Notes: a model not told the origin generated them from the letters alone. Numbered from the stretch's first letter, positions 1 through 7,298 are shown. The stretch: DNA of 34,016 nt from an uncultured Verrucomicrobiales bacterium (GCA_937128235.1 CAKZMG010000043.1:1-34016); one strand, 5' to 3'. A program made the numbers and translations.

Positions 1-71
1 AGCAATCCTGGATAATTTTTGAAAACTAGATAGAGGATAATACCAGCCAATAGGATAAGAGCGATACGCAT
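1..71 (-). CDS. N-terminus of a membrane-anchored protein (cut by window edge)
   Basis: Reading the minus strand from the ATG at 71 gives an open frame to the window edge beginning MRIALILLAGIILYLVFKN. This is a typical N-terminal membrane anchor or uncleaved signal. A GAGAGG purine box lies about 9 nt upstream of the ATG, a reasonable ribosome binding site. Only 23 codons are visible, so the family cannot be named. It is too short for the ORF track. Confidence 0.55.
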   Translation of the reverse strand, partial: MRIALILLAGIILYLVFKNYPGL

Positions 72-182
72 GTAATGAACCTCTCAAATTTAACTTGTCG
101 ATGTCAAGATTAGAGCGGATTTCAAGAGATATGATATAATTAAGCGTTACAGATGTGTTTTTATTCCTCTCGGAGTATAGAA

Positions 183-632
183 TTAAGCAGAGGCTGTGGT
201 TTTCCAAGGCTTGTTGCGTAATATCTCGAATGCCTGTGGGACGGCTATGAGGGTGCGGATGTAGTTGCTCATGGAGGCGGAGACACGCTGTCTGCCGTTG
301 AGCCAGCGGGAAAAGTTTTTCTCACCGATGCGGAGGATCTCGGCGGCTTGTTTTTGGGTGAGCTGGTATTGGTCGAGGAATTGCTGGAGTTCCTCAGTGG
401 TGATGGTTTCTGACTGTTCGTCTAACCATGCGTCCACTTGTCGGCTTCCAGCCGGGGTGAGGAAGGATTCGTTGCATTGGTCGCAGCGTTCCATTTCTAC
501 CTTCGGCACGGTGACGGTTTTGCCTTCAAGGGTGGTTTTGAAGCTGGCCTTGAGCACGATCATTTGCTCGCTCTCGCAACAGGGGCAAGGTGTGGTGCTA
601 TCACTGGCTTTGCTTGGTAGATGTTGTTTCAC
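183..632 (-). CDS. MqsA/YgiT-type antitoxin-like zinc-finger HTH regulator (orphan)
   Basis: The protein has two zinc-binding CxxC knuckles (CPCC at about residue 34 and CDQC at about 68 of the 167-aa ORF), then an Xre-type helix-turn-helix around residues 107-135 with the family-like stretch FSRWLNGRQRVS. This order is that of MqsA/YgiT antitoxins, DNA-binding repressors of their own TA operon. The longest ORF starts at ATG 686, but its first 12 codons are formed by a perfect 15-bp inverted repeat and read as unlikely protein. I prefer the GTG at 632, which begins VKQHLPSK shortly before the first zinc knuckle and leaves the palindrome as an upstream operator. No Shine-Dalgarno sequence supports either start. 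No MqsR-like toxin is adjacent on either side, so it is either an orphan or a stand-alone regulator. Confidence 0.75.
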   Translation of the reverse strand: MKQHLPSKASDSTTPCPCCESEQMIVLKASFKTTLEGKTVTVPKVEMERCDQCNESFLTPAGSRQVDAWLDEQSETITTEELQQFLDQYQLTQKQAAEILRIGEKNFSRWLNGRQRVSASMSNYIRTLIAVPQAFEILRNKPWKTTASA

Positions 633-652
633 GTTAAAAAACAAGATAAGTG

Positions 653-690
653 CTGATTGATACCTTTGCAAGAGGAAAGGTATCAATCAG
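653..690. promoter_or_regulatory. 15-bp perfect inverted repeat at the 5' end of the MqsA-like gene
   Basis: The arms CTGATTGATACCTTT (653-667) and AAAGGTATCAATCAG (676-690) are exact reverse complements separated by the 8-nt loop GCAAGAGG. The repeat lies just upstream of the preferred GTG start of the MqsA-like gene. MqsA proteins repress their own promoters by binding palindromes, so an operator is the likely role. An RNA hairpin in the leader is the alternative. Confidence 0.6.
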
Positions 691-720
691 ATTGGTGAGG
701 TAGGTTGTCGAGATAGATTG

Positions 721-737
721 TGCACTCAGTGAGTGCA
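721..737. promoter_or_regulatory. 17-bp palindrome TGCACTCA-G-TGAGTGCA
   Basis: Two 8-bp half-sites that are perfect reverse complements flank a single central base. It lies about 90 bp upstream of the MqsA-like start and downstream of the zinc-ribbon gene. The spacer is too short for a good RNA hairpin, so a dimeric protein-binding site is more likely than a terminator. It may act with the 653-690 repeat. Confidence 0.45.
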
Positions 738-792
738 ATTTTTAATTTATGCTGCTCTGGAGCGACAATTGAAAATTCTGGAAAACTAATTC

Positions 793-1149
793 CTACACCT
801 CAAACTTATGCTTCTTTTTTAATTCAGCTCCGCAGATGACGCACATGTTGCGGCGGGAGGTGGTGGGGCGGTTGCAGGATGGGCATTTCTTTTGTTGGGT
901 AGAAATTTTGCCATCTACTCTGCCGTCCCGATTATCAATTTCTAGGATCTTGTTTTCGATGTCTTGTTCATCGAGTTCTGAGTGGTCACGCAGTAGCTCC
1001 CACATGGCTTGGCATGAGAGTGAGAGGCGTTCTAGTTTCTTCTGAACGTCTGCTATGTCGTAGGCGAAGCGGTCTGCCTTTGATTCCGCGAGGTGAGCTG
1101 CTCGTTGAGCACTGTCTATCTTTACTTGTTGGTATCCTTCCCAGATCAT
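793..1149 (-). CDS. Small coiled-coil protein with C-terminal zinc ribbon, unknown function
   Basis: This 118-aa protein has an N-terminal charged helical stretch (about residues 10-75, heptad-like, coiled-coil-prone). It ends in a four-cysteine zinc ribbon, CPSC followed by CVIC at about residues 88-106, and a basic tail. I do not recognise a named family. The zinc ribbon suggests nucleic-acid or protein contact, but that is inference. It is in the same orientation as the MqsA-like gene and about 160 bp upstream of it. The intergenic space holds a palindrome, so the two are probably transcribed separately. Confidence 0.65.
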   Translation of the reverse strand: MIWEGYQQVKIDSAQRAAHLAESKADRFAYDIADVQKKLERLSLSCQAMWELLRDHSELDEQDIENKILEIDNRDGRVDGKISTQQKKCPSCNRPTTSRRNMCVICGAELKKKHKFEV

Positions 1150-1159
1150 GAGTTTGTGT

Positions 1160-1263
1160 GTTTGTGTTTGGCTTGGGTTGATGAATTTCTATTACAGAAT
1201 TTACAGAATTTTTCAGGATTAACAGAATTTTCTTTGGTTGTGGGCTTAGGTTGATGGATTTTG
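1160..1263. repeat. Intergenic cluster of short degenerate repeats (ACAGAATTT x3)
   Basis: The nonamer ACAGAATTT occurs at 1194-1202, 1203-1211 and 1222-1230. The flanking word GGCTTGGGTTGATGAATTT (near 1170) recurs as GGCTTAGGTTGATGGATTT (near 1244). A related copy, TCAGGATGGACAGAATTTT, sits next to glyQS at 7904-7922. This looks like a decayed interspersed repeat rather than coding DNA. Confidence 0.55.
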
Positions 1264-1299
1264 AGATTGGTCTGATGAGTTAGATCCGACGGATCTTGT

Positions 1300-2523
1300 T
1301 TATGGTTGTGCTGCTATGCTGGTGCCTGCGTGGTGGCCGGTGGTCCAGGCGTTTTGGAAGTTGAAGCCGCCGGTGATGCCATCGATGTCCATGACTTCGC
1401 CGGCGAAGTAGATGCCTTTGTGGAGTTTGCTTTCCATGGTTTTTAGGTTGATCTCTTTTAGCTGAACGCCTCCGCAGGTTACGAATTCGTCTTTGTTGAG
1501 GCTTTTACCATCGACGTGAAATTTTGACTGAGTGAGCTGGTAAATAAGCTTCTCTGTTAGAGGCTTGGAGAGCTGTGACCAGAGGGTGGTTTCGCTGATG
1601 TTGGCTGCTTTGAGGAATCTGTGCCAGAGGCGTTTTGGGATGTCAGGGAAGGGGCTGTAGGTGGAGACTTGTCGCTTACCTGCCTCCGTGCGCTGCTTGG
1701 CGATGATCTGCTGTGGGTCATCGTTTGGTGTCCAGTTGATGGAGATTTGAAATTTGTATCCCATGTCTGAAAGTTGGCGTGCTCCCCAGGCGGAAATTTT
1801 CAAAATGCCTGGTCCGCTCATGCCCCAATGGGTGATGAGGATGGGACCTTCGCTGGCGAGTTTGGTGCCGGGGATTTTGACAATGGTGTGGGCTACGGAG
1901 AGACCTGAGAGGTCTGTGAGGCGGGAGTCTTTTATTTTAAATGTGAAGAGTGAGGGGACGGGCGGGGCGAGGGTGTGACCGAGTTTTCCCGCGAGCTTGG
2001 CACCTGCTGCGAGGCGGGTGCCTCCGGTGGCTATTAAAATGTTAGAAGTTGTTAGAGTGTCTCCGTCTTCGGTGATGACCATGTAGTGATTGTCGCCTTC
2101 TACGAGGATGGCTTCTACTCCTGTGGAGGTGCGGATTTCTACGCCGGCGTTTTCAGCGGCTTCCATGAGGGTGTCGATGATGGTGAGGGAGCTGTCTGTG
2201 GTGGGGAACATTCTGCCGTCTTCTTCTGTCTTTAGTTCCACGCCACGTGAGGTGAACCAGTCGATGGTGTCTGAGGGTTGGAAGCGGTTGAACGGTCCGA
2301 TGAGGGATTTTTCTCCTCTGGGGTAATGCTTGCTGAGTGCGCGTGGATCTTGGCAGTCATGCGTGACATTACATCTGCCGCCGCCAGAAATTTTTACTTT
2401 TTGGAGTAGCTGGGATGATTTTTCTAGGATGAGGACTTTGGCATTACTGGAATTTTCTGCGCAGGTGATGGCTCCGAAGAATCCGGCGGCTCCGCCACCT
2501 ATTACTATGAGGTCGTAGTTCAT
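1300..2523 (-). CDS. YhiN/HI0933-family FAD-dependent flavoprotein
   Basis: The N-terminus YDLIVIGGGAAGFFGAI carries the GxGxxG dinucleotide-binding fingerprint (G9, G11, G14), followed by the family block KISGGGRCNVTH near residue 45. Near the C-terminus TCGGVQLKEI and YFAGEVMDIDGITGGFNFQ complete the HI0933/YhiN signature. Members are FAD-binding oxidoreductases, sometimes annotated BaiN; their physiological substrate is generally unknown. The length of 407 aa is normal. It is the last gene of a tight minus-strand operon, 9 nt after the 99-aa gene, which follows moeA. A short dyad (AGATCCG-A-CGGATCT, 1282-1296) lies just after the stop but has no T-tract. Confidence 0.9.
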   Translation of the reverse strand: MNYDLIVIGGGAAGFFGAITCAENSSNAKVLILEKSSQLLQKVKISGGGRCNVTHDCQDPRALSKHYPRGEKSLIGPFNRFQPSDTIDWFTSRGVELKTEEDGRMFPTTDSSLTIIDTLMEAAENAGVEIRTSTGVEAILVEGDNHYMVITEDGDTLTTSNILIATGGTRLAAGAKLAGKLGHTLAPPVPSLFTFKIKDSRLTDLSGLSVAHTIVKIPGTKLASEGPILITHWGMSGPGILKISAWGARQLSDMGYKFQISINWTPNDDPQQIIAKQRTEAGKRQVSTYSPFPDIPKRLWHRFLKAANISETTLWSQLSKPLTEKLIYQLTQSKFHVDGKSLNKDEFVTCGGVQLKEINLKTMESKLHKGIYFAGEVMDIDGITGGFNFQNAWTTGHHAGTSIAAQP

Positions 2524-2532
2524 TTTTAAAAT

Positions 2533-2832
2533 TTATAATGGGTAGGGGCCATCTGCATCTTGACCATGCCATCCTAGTTTGCGAAATGCGGTGATACAGG
2601 CTATTAAAATATCATCTTCACTTCCGTCTGGGGCTTCTTCGATGGTGGCGCGGGTGGTGAGTCCGTTGTTAGATTCGATGGAGATGACGGTTTGTTTGTC
2701 GGTGAAGTTAATCCAGTCGCCCCAAGATTGTTTGTCGTGGGTGGCGGGGAGTTTTTGTTTTTTTAGGGCAGCGACTACTTCGCGGATGGTCGCTGGTGGG
2801 TCTGATTCTGGGATATGAACTTGAGTTTCCAT
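2533..2832 (-). CDS. Conserved-looking 99-aa protein between moeA and a flavoprotein gene
   Basis: This is a small acidic soluble protein with no signal peptide or membrane segment. It is rich in Trp/Asp/Glu around residues 35-60 (SWGDWINF) and ends in LGWHGQDADGPYPL. I do not recognise the family. Its start is only 2 nt after the moeA stop and its stop is 9 nt before the flavoprotein start, so it is almost certainly cotranscribed and translationally coupled. The operon position gives no firm clue to function. Confidence 0.75.
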   Translation of the reverse strand: METQVHIPESDPPATIREVVAALKKQKLPATHDKQSWGDWINFTDKQTVISIESNNGLTTRATIEEAPDGSEDDILIACITAFRKLGWHGQDADGPYPL

Positions 2833-2834
2833 GG

Positions 2835-4028
2835 TTAATATAGGGGTAAGTTTTCTCCTGCTTTGAGATCCGAGTGAGGTGGGATTTCTGCGAAGCCATT
2901 TGTGCCTTGGAGGGAGAGGTAATCACCAGAATTTCGTGGTGGGTGGATGGTGATTTTTCCGTTGTTAGAGCGGTAGGGGAGGATGCCTGTGAGCGGGGAA
3001 TCCCATGAGAAGTCTTCTGCTAGAGGTAGGTTTTTTGGCTGGTTGTTTTTCCCTAACATTTTACGTAATGTTGGTAATACGTAAAGGTGCATGGTTGCCA
3101 TGACGGAGACGGGATTTCCTGGGAGGGCAAAAATGGTGGGTGAATTTTCGGAATTACTAGCCCAAAATGCGAATGGTTTTCCTGGTCGCTGAGCTACTCC
3201 GTGAAAGGCGGGCTTGCTTAGCAGTTTTTCTAGTAGGGGTGCGACCCAGTCAAATTTTCCCATGGAGATACCGCCGGTTAGGATGAGGATATCGTTTTCA
3301 GGATCAGTTAGGGCAGAGGTAAGTTTTTGTTCGATGAGTTTTGGGTCATCGTTTACGTGTTCTGTGGTGATATTTCCTAGCTGCTGAGATGTTATGAGTG
3401 CGCAGATAGCGGATGGATGACTCCTGCGAATCTGATAATCTGTAGGGCTGTTAGATGGGTCGATTATTTCATCGCCCGTGGTGATGAGATGAATCTTGGG
3501 TAGGCGGGTGACTTCTATCTCAGTAGCTCCCACACTGGCTGCGATGGCGAGTTCATTGGCTGTTAGAGTGGTGCCTGGGGTGAGTAGGGTGTCGCCCGCC
3601 TTGCTGTCTGAGCCTTTGGGGTGGATGTGCTGATTGTCTTCCGCTGCTATGCCATCGTGCGGGAGTGCGTAGCCATCAATGATGTCTATTTGCTCTACGG
3701 GGATGACGCAGTTGGCATCGGCAGGGAGTGGTGCTCCGGTCATGACTTCGATGGCGTATTCGCCTTTAGGTAGCGTCATTTTCTCAGCTCCCGCTGCCTG
3801 CGTTCCGATGATCTGGTATCTCCATGAGCCGAGTTTGTGGTTGTAGGTATTGATGCAGATGCCGTCCATCATGACTCGGTCAAATGGAGGCGCATCACGG
3901 TCTGCTGAGATTTCTGTAGCAAGGACTCTGCCGTAGGCATTTTCTAATATCACCATTTCAGATCCAACCCGCAGGCAATTTTCTGCAATGATCTGGGTAG
4001 CTTCTGCTGTGGTGATGAGTGGCTGCAT
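2835..4028 (-). CDS. moeA: Molybdopterin molybdenumtransferase MoeA
   Basis: MoeA inserts molybdate into adenylylated molybdopterin, the last step of molybdenum-cofactor synthesis, in the cytosol. Visible family blocks in order are PPFDRVMMDGI (about 47-57), VMTGAPLPADANCVIPVE (about 95-112), LITTGDEI (about 181-188), TGGISMGKFDW (251-261), RPGKPFAFW (281-289) and ALPGNPVSV near residue 310. Length 397 aa is normal. The PPFDR/GKFDW variant differs from the enterobacterial PPFDN/GxxD form and resembles versions I associate with Bacteroidota. No other molybdenum-cofactor genes are in the window. It is the first gene of the moeA / 99-aa / flavoprotein operon. Confidence 0.93.
   Translation of the reverse strand: MQPLITTAEATQIIAENCLRVGSEMVILENAYGRVLATEISADRDAPPFDRVMMDGICINTYNHKLGSWRYQIIGTQAAGAEKMTLPKGEYAIEVMTGAPLPADANCVIPVEQIDIIDGYALPHDGIAAEDNQHIHPKGSDSKAGDTLLTPGTTLTANELAIAASVGATEIEVTRLPKIHLITTGDEIIDPSNSPTDYQIRRSHPSAICALITSQQLGNITTEHVNDDPKLIEQKLTSALTDPENDILILTGGISMGKFDWVAPLLEKLLSKPAFHGVAQRPGKPFAFWASNSENSPTIFALPGNPVSVMATMHLYVLPTLRKMLGKNNQPKNLPLAEDFSWDSPLTGILPYRSNNGKITIHPPRNSGDYLSLQGTNGFAEIPPHSDLKAGENLPLY
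2841..2855 (+). repeat. GGTAAGTTTT repeat, copy 1 (inside moeA)
   Basis: TAGGGGTAAGTTTTC lies at the 3' end of moeA, encoding the antisense of its last codons (ENLPLY). It is a member of the eight-copy word family described in the findings. Confidence 0.5.
3315..3328 (+). repeat. GGTAAGTTTT repeat, copy 2 (inside moeA)
   Basis: AGAGGTAAGTTTTT lies within moeA, antisense to codons for KLTSA. It is the second copy of the word in the same gene, about 475 bp from the first. Confidence 0.5.
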
Positions 4029-4133
4029 GTGGGGAGGTTAGCAGATCTCAGATAGAGGTGAACTTTATTTTAATGGCTGTGAATTTTACGCTGATCAATG
4101 AGTAATTATTCATGGTTAGATCCGGGAGTTTTT

Positions 4134-4433
4134 TTATTTCCGGTGCATGCCTAGATTTGAACGTCTTTTCTGGTGTTTCACAACTAAAATTCGTAAGCTT
4201 GTTTCATGCATTACCTTGTAAACAATTACATATGGAAAATTTTTCATTCGAGCTTTCCTTTTATTAGAGCCTGCACTCACGGGAGGCCAGCGATGAGGGT
4301 CTTTTTTTATAGCATCAATAAGCTTCATCAATTCAAGAAAGAAACGATCACCTAAATAATTTACACACCTATCATAGTAGGTGCAAATCTTATTTACTTC
4401 TCCTTGAACAAGCTTGTTATATGTTACTTCCAT
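4134..4433 (-). CDS. ParE/RelE-superfamily toxin (TA module 1)
   Basis: The 99-aa protein shows the ParE-like pattern: an N-terminal strand (EVTYNKL), two helices with YDRCVNYLGDRFFLEL, then RMKNFPYVIVYKV and a C-terminal VVKHQKRRSNLG strand with basic residues. Such toxins act on gyrase (ParE) or on ribosome-bound mRNA (RelE); the sequence does not decide which. It overlaps the upstream antitoxin gene by 10 nt, as expected for translational coupling. It is clearly paralogous to the toxin at 15611-15925: both have LGDRFF, FPY, a late His-x-KR motif and end near NxGxxRK. Confidence 0.85.
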   Translation of the reverse strand: MEVTYNKLVQGEVNKICTYYDRCVNYLGDRFFLELMKLIDAIKKDPHRWPPVSAGSNKRKARMKNFPYVIVYKVMHETSLRILVVKHQKRRSNLGMHRK

Positions 4434-4660
4434 CCTGTTCTTTTAACGCGACCTTGGAAGGAAAGAAGAAAATCTGATTCACTTATTGAATTCGTAGGAT
4501 CAATATCCATGGCCATGTTGCGCTCATCTGCCTCTTGAGAAAGATGGTCATCATCCATTGAATTGTCGATAGCGATGCTTTCTAGTATTCGTAAAGCTAC
4601 ATTTGCTCGCTCGGGGATATCAAGAGTAAGAGCATTTTCAATTAATTTTCCAGCTTTCAT
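4424..4660 (-). CDS. Addiction-module antitoxin (TA module 1)
   Basis: This small acidic 78-aa protein starts MKAGKLIENALTLDIPERA and contains an ERAxxAxxxLxS pattern seen in the short 'addiction module component' antitoxins that precede RelE/ParE toxins. It lies immediately upstream of the toxin gene and overlaps it by 10 nt, the usual antitoxin-first order. It should bind and neutralise the toxin. Compared with the antitoxin at 15400 it is clearly more divergent than the toxins are from each other. Confidence 0.8.
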   Translation of the reverse strand: MKAGKLIENALTLDIPERANVALRILESIAIDNSMDDDHLSQEADERNMAMDIDPTNSISESDFLLSFQGRVKRTGWK

Positions 4661-4666
4661 AAAGAT

Positions 4667-4695
4667 AGGTTAATCTGGCATTCAATACAAGTCAA
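4667..4695 (-). promoter_or_regulatory. Candidate sigma70-type promoter of TA module 1
   Basis: On the minus strand TTGACT (4695-4690) and TAACCT (4672-4667) are spaced by exactly 17 nt. The -10 element ends only 6 nt before the antitoxin ATG at 4660, implying a leaderless or nearly leaderless transcript. A small dyad, CATTGC-N7-GCAATG (4761-4779), lies further upstream. Confidence 0.4.
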
Positions 4696-4803
4696 CTTCA
4701 TTTGCTATTCTACATAGGCTTACGATTTGATTATTTCCGCACGGGTTTGATACATACATGCATTGCCTATTCTGCAATGATGTGGGTGGTTTCTGAGGGA
4801 ATT

Positions 4804-5301
4804 TTAAGTGATGTCTCTGGGGACTAGAAATGATTTTATTTTGCCCTGACTCCAGTCTATATTTTGCCAGGAATCTGCATCCCACTCGATAACAAATGTT
4901 GCGCCAGTGGGGTAGTCTTCGAAGCGTGGGTGGTCTGGCATTTCGCGCATCATGCGGGCTAGTCTAAAAGCGAGTTCACCGATGCCGGGGTTGTGCGCTA
5001 CGAGGAGTATGCAGTTTGCTGTAGCTTCATAGAGTGACTCCATGAGCTGATCTGAGGATGCGTGATAGAGCTCACGCAGAACGGTGGATTCTACATCTAG
5101 TCCCAAGCCTGCGAATGTTTCTTGTGTCCTTCTGGCTGAGGAAACGAGGGCTTCGTCTGGTAGAAATTCATTGTTCCGGAGCCACTCACCTAGTGCGAGC
5201 GCGGAGTCTGTGCCGCGCTTGTTGAGTGGTCGGTCATGGTCAGCCACGCCAGGATTTCCCCAGCTGGATTTGGCATGGCGCATGAGGATGAGGGTCAGCA
5301 T
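4804..5301 (-). CDS. sixA: SixA-type phosphohistidine phosphatase, copy A
   Basis: The N-terminal LILMRHAKSSWGNPG has the RHG catalytic motif of the histidine phosphatase superfamily (RHAKS is the SixA form), with the second catalytic His in LLVAHNPGIGE at about residue 99. SixA dephosphorylates phosphohistidine on histidine-kinase or phosphotransfer domains. This 165-aa copy is identical in protein to the copy at 7357-7857 apart from the first residues (MLTLILM against MPKTLILM). The DNA differs at one silent position across about 488 bp. Homology stops abruptly at 4808 and at about 5295, and the start region here has been replaced by heptameric repeats. Expression may therefore differ from copy B. 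Confidence 0.88.
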   Translation of the reverse strand: MLTLILMRHAKSSWGNPGVADHDRPLNKRGTDSALALGEWLRNNEFLPDEALVSSARRTQETFAGLGLDVESTVLRELYHASSDQLMESLYEATANCILLVAHNPGIGELAFRLARMMREMPDHPRFEDYPTGATFVIEWDADSWQNIDWSQGKIKSFLVPRDIT

Positions 5302-5309
5302 AGCTGAGA

Positions 5310-5340
5310 AGTTGCCAGTTTGCAGTTGTCAGTTGCCAGT
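5310..5340. repeat. Heptameric tandem repeat AGTTGCC (about four units)
   Basis: Successive 7-mers read AGTTGCC, AGTTTGC, AGTTGTC, AGTTGCC and then AGTTTCA. The array abuts the start codon of sixA copy A. It is absent from the corresponding position next to sixA copy B. It resembles the short tandemly repeated heptamers known from cyanobacteria. Confidence 0.6.
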
Positions 5341-5371
5341 TTCATAGTGCTTTGAAACGTAATAATTTGAG

Positions 5372-5572
5372 TTAGCGGATGCGTTCTAGTAGCCATGGGA
5401 GGAGGTCGCTGATGGCGATTCTTTCTTGCTCCATGCTGTCGCGGTGGCGGATGGTGACAGTGTCTTTGAGACCCTCGCTACCTTCTTCTTCTCCGAGGGT
5501 CTCGAAGTCGATGGCGATGCAGAATGGTGTTCCTACTTCATCTTGGCGGCGGTAGCGGCGTCCGATGGCTGC
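5372..5572 (-). pseudogene. Detached 3' end of glyQS (about 67 codons)
   Basis: The minus strand encodes [17 protein letters not shown] through to WLLERIR and a TAA stop, matching the end of the intact GlyRS at 7965-9539. About eight base differences occur over about 200 bp, nearly all silent; one changes Asp to Gly. No in-frame start codon precedes it and the rest of the gene is missing. The silent-site bias says it diverged while still part of a working gene, so it is a recombination remnant rather than an old decaying copy. Confidence 0.85.
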
Positions 5573-5573
5573 A

Positions 5574-5589
5574 TGATATGTTTATATCA
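5574..5589. repeat. Small dyad at the junction of the glyQS fragment
   Basis: TGATAT-GTTT-ATATCA starts 2 nt from the point at which homology to glyQS ends. It may mark the recombination junction; a chance AT-rich dyad is also possible. Confidence 0.3.
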
Positions 5590-5629
5590 AGTCTCGTGAC
5601 ACAATAAATTCTAATGTTTTATTTAGGAT

Positions 5630-5764
5630 TCAGTCGCCGGAGTTACATGATTTGGCATCCCAATAGATGATGATTTTTGAGCCACTTAAGTAGTCTCCAA
5701 AGCGTGAATGGTTGGTGGGTAAATTAGAACTGATCTTAGTGAAGTATATCTGGTTAGAGATAAT
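5630..5764 (-). pseudogene. Third, diverged sixA remnant (C-terminal part)
   Basis: The minus strand reads NLPTNHSRFGDYLSGSK and then IIIYWDAKS before a stop. This aligns with MPDHPRFEDYPTGATFVIEWDADS near the C-terminus of SixA, with the pattern HxRFxDYxxGxxxxIxWDAxS and a one-residue indel. No catalytic region remains. The similarity at DNA level is also visible but weaker than between copies A and B, so this is an older paralogue or came from another strain. It lies directly downstream of the 486-aa gene. Confidence 0.6.
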
Positions 5765-5778
5765 GAATGGGTATGATG

Positions 5779-7239
5779 TTAATTTTTTGTGAGTTTGAAT
5801 TTAGCGTAATATGTTCCATTTTTTTGGTTGAGTTTGACGATGTAGGTTTTTCCTAGGACGAGTGGTTGTTCATGTTGAAAATCAAATTCTGGGGTTACTT
5901 TAGTTACATCGGAATAAGTTTTTTTTGTTAGGGCGATGTTAAGTTCTTTGCGATCATTTGCAGAGTTTCTGCTGATGAATGGACCTTTGGTAGTGTGGAA
6001 AAATGCCATATCTATATGAGGTCCTCTGTAGTTTTTATTTAGAAATGTGATAACAGAATTGGCTTCATGATACCCGCCTCTATACCAATCAGCCATTTGA
6101 TTAACCTTGATTATACGTTGACCATTTAATACTTTCGCACCTGTGAAAGACATTACATTTTTTTGCGTTTGGACAGTATAAGTGATTTTATATTTTTGGG
6201 GTTTATAAAGAGGAATAATAGTTTCCTCCAGGGGCACTAGTCTTAGATTAGGATTATTAAAAAATAGTGTTTTTGAAGTAGATCCAGTGTTACTTATATT
6301 GAATTGTTGACCATTTACTTGCACATCAAAGTCATACTTGACATATCCTGGCTTGCTCACCATCAGATACATGTCTCCATTAGGTATGTTTTCTATTTTG
6401 AAAAAACCGCGTTTGTCAGTGACCGTTTCGTACTTGAAGCCTTTGTTCTTTCCGTATGGATCATGGATGAGTATCGTAACACCAGAATGGTCTTTTTCTC
6501 CCTCCAGCTTCACTTGCGAAAATGTATGATTCTGTGATTTTTTTACAGGTTTAAGCTTAATCTCTAGATGTTCTTTACTGTAGGCAGCTCCTGCTTCTAG
6601 CTGATCTAGCTTAACTTTAATGGTGTTAGATTCTGATAACAGATTTTGATATTTGATAATGACAACGGCTTTTGAGTATTTGTCTGCATCTGGAAAGCCA
6701 AACGCATAAAGGGTGTTGTCACAGACTTCATAACCTATTTGGGGTGTATGATGATCACGGCGACCAAAGGTTGATGGCCCTCCTAGTAGGCTAAAGTTTA
6801 GGTTAGTTATGATTTTTTTGAGGGGAGGGGAAGTGACTTTGGAATCTTTTTTAAATTGAGCTATAATAATCCCGGTGTTGTCTATTTTACCACCCTTTAA
6901 GAGTAGTTCGCGTCCGTGTTTGGCTTTGTTGTTGCAGAGGAGCTCTCTCCCTAGAGAGTAATATGGTTTTGAGCTGATTTTGCAATCAGCTTTGATTAGG
7001 AAAATGTAGTCTTCTCGTAGTCCACGATATAGCCTAGCATGATGAAAGTCTGAATTTATCTTAATGGCTTGGTCAAGCAATAGCCTGGACTTTTTGAATT
7101 GCTTATTTTTTTGTAATTGCGAGGCTTTTTCAAACAAGTCAATTGCTTCTTTTTTGATATGATCTTGGTAAACAACGTCAGCAAATATTGGTATAATTTG
7201 CATGAGTAATACTGTGACTATGAGGATTAATTTTTTCAT
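5779..7239 (-). CDS. Secreted protein with TPR-like N-terminus and carboxypeptidase-regulatory-like domain
   Basis: The 486-aa protein begins with a signal peptide (MKKLILIVTVLLMQIIPIFA). Residues about 27-75 look like one or two TPR helices (AIDLFEKASQLQKNKQFKK). A beta-rich stretch near residues 245-300, with TVTDKRGFFKIENIPNGDMY and KPGYVKYDFDV, has the look of a carboxypeptidase-D regulatory / CNA-B-like fold. The rest is beta-strand rich without a motif I recognise. The gene is visibly more AT- and Lys/Asn-rich than its neighbours. It sits between two copies of the glyQS-3'/sixA unit, suggesting acquisition by recombination. Function unknown; probably periplasmic or surface-exposed. Confidence 0.75.
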   Translation of the reverse strand: MKKLILIVTVLLMQIIPIFADVVYQDHIKKEAIDLFEKASQLQKNKQFKKSRLLLDQAIKINSDFHHARLYRGLREDYIFLIKADCKISSKPYYSLGRELLCNNKAKHGRELLLKGGKIDNTGIIIAQFKKDSKVTSPPLKKIITNLNFSLLGGPSTFGRRDHHTPQIGYEVCDNTLYAFGFPDADKYSKAVVIIKYQNLLSESNTIKVKLDQLEAGAAYSKEHLEIKLKPVKKSQNHTFSQVKLEGEKDHSGVTILIHDPYGKNKGFKYETVTDKRGFFKIENIPNGDMYLMVSKPGYVKYDFDVQVNGQQFNISNTGSTSKTLFFNNPNLRLVPLEETIIPLYKPQKYKITYTVQTQKNVMSFTGAKVLNGQRIIKVNQMADWYRGGYHEANSVITFLNKNYRGPHIDMAFFHTTKGPFISRNSANDRKELNIALTKKTYSDVTKVTPEFDFQHEQPLVLGKTYIVKLNQKNGTYYAKFKLTKN

Positions 7240-7273
7240 GTTGTTGTGTTTGATTATTTTGATTTAATAGTGA

Positions 7274-7298
7274 AAACCATAACTTGTTATTATGGTTT
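7274..7298. promoter_or_regulatory. 9-bp inverted repeat upstream of the 486-aa gene
   Basis: AAACCATAA (7274-7282) and TTATGGTTT (7290-7298) are exact reverse complements with a 7-nt spacer. They lie 35 nt upstream of the ATG at 7239, with a minus-strand TTGACA at 7309-7304. A good -10 box at proper spacing was not found. Operator or leader hairpin; undecided. Confidence 0.35.

Noticed and set aside
265-660. 131-aa plus-strand ORF opposite the MqsA-like gene
   Set aside because: Antisense shadow of a gene with clear zinc-finger and HTH motifs.
1282-1296. Dyad AGATCCG-A-CGGATCT after the flavoprotein stop as a terminator
   Set aside because: The loop is one base and no T-tract follows on the minus strand; kept only as a remark.
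4682-4885. 67-aa minus-strand ORF beyond sixA copy A
   Set aside because: It overlaps the sixA 3' end in another frame and reads like a shadow; no start signal or motif.
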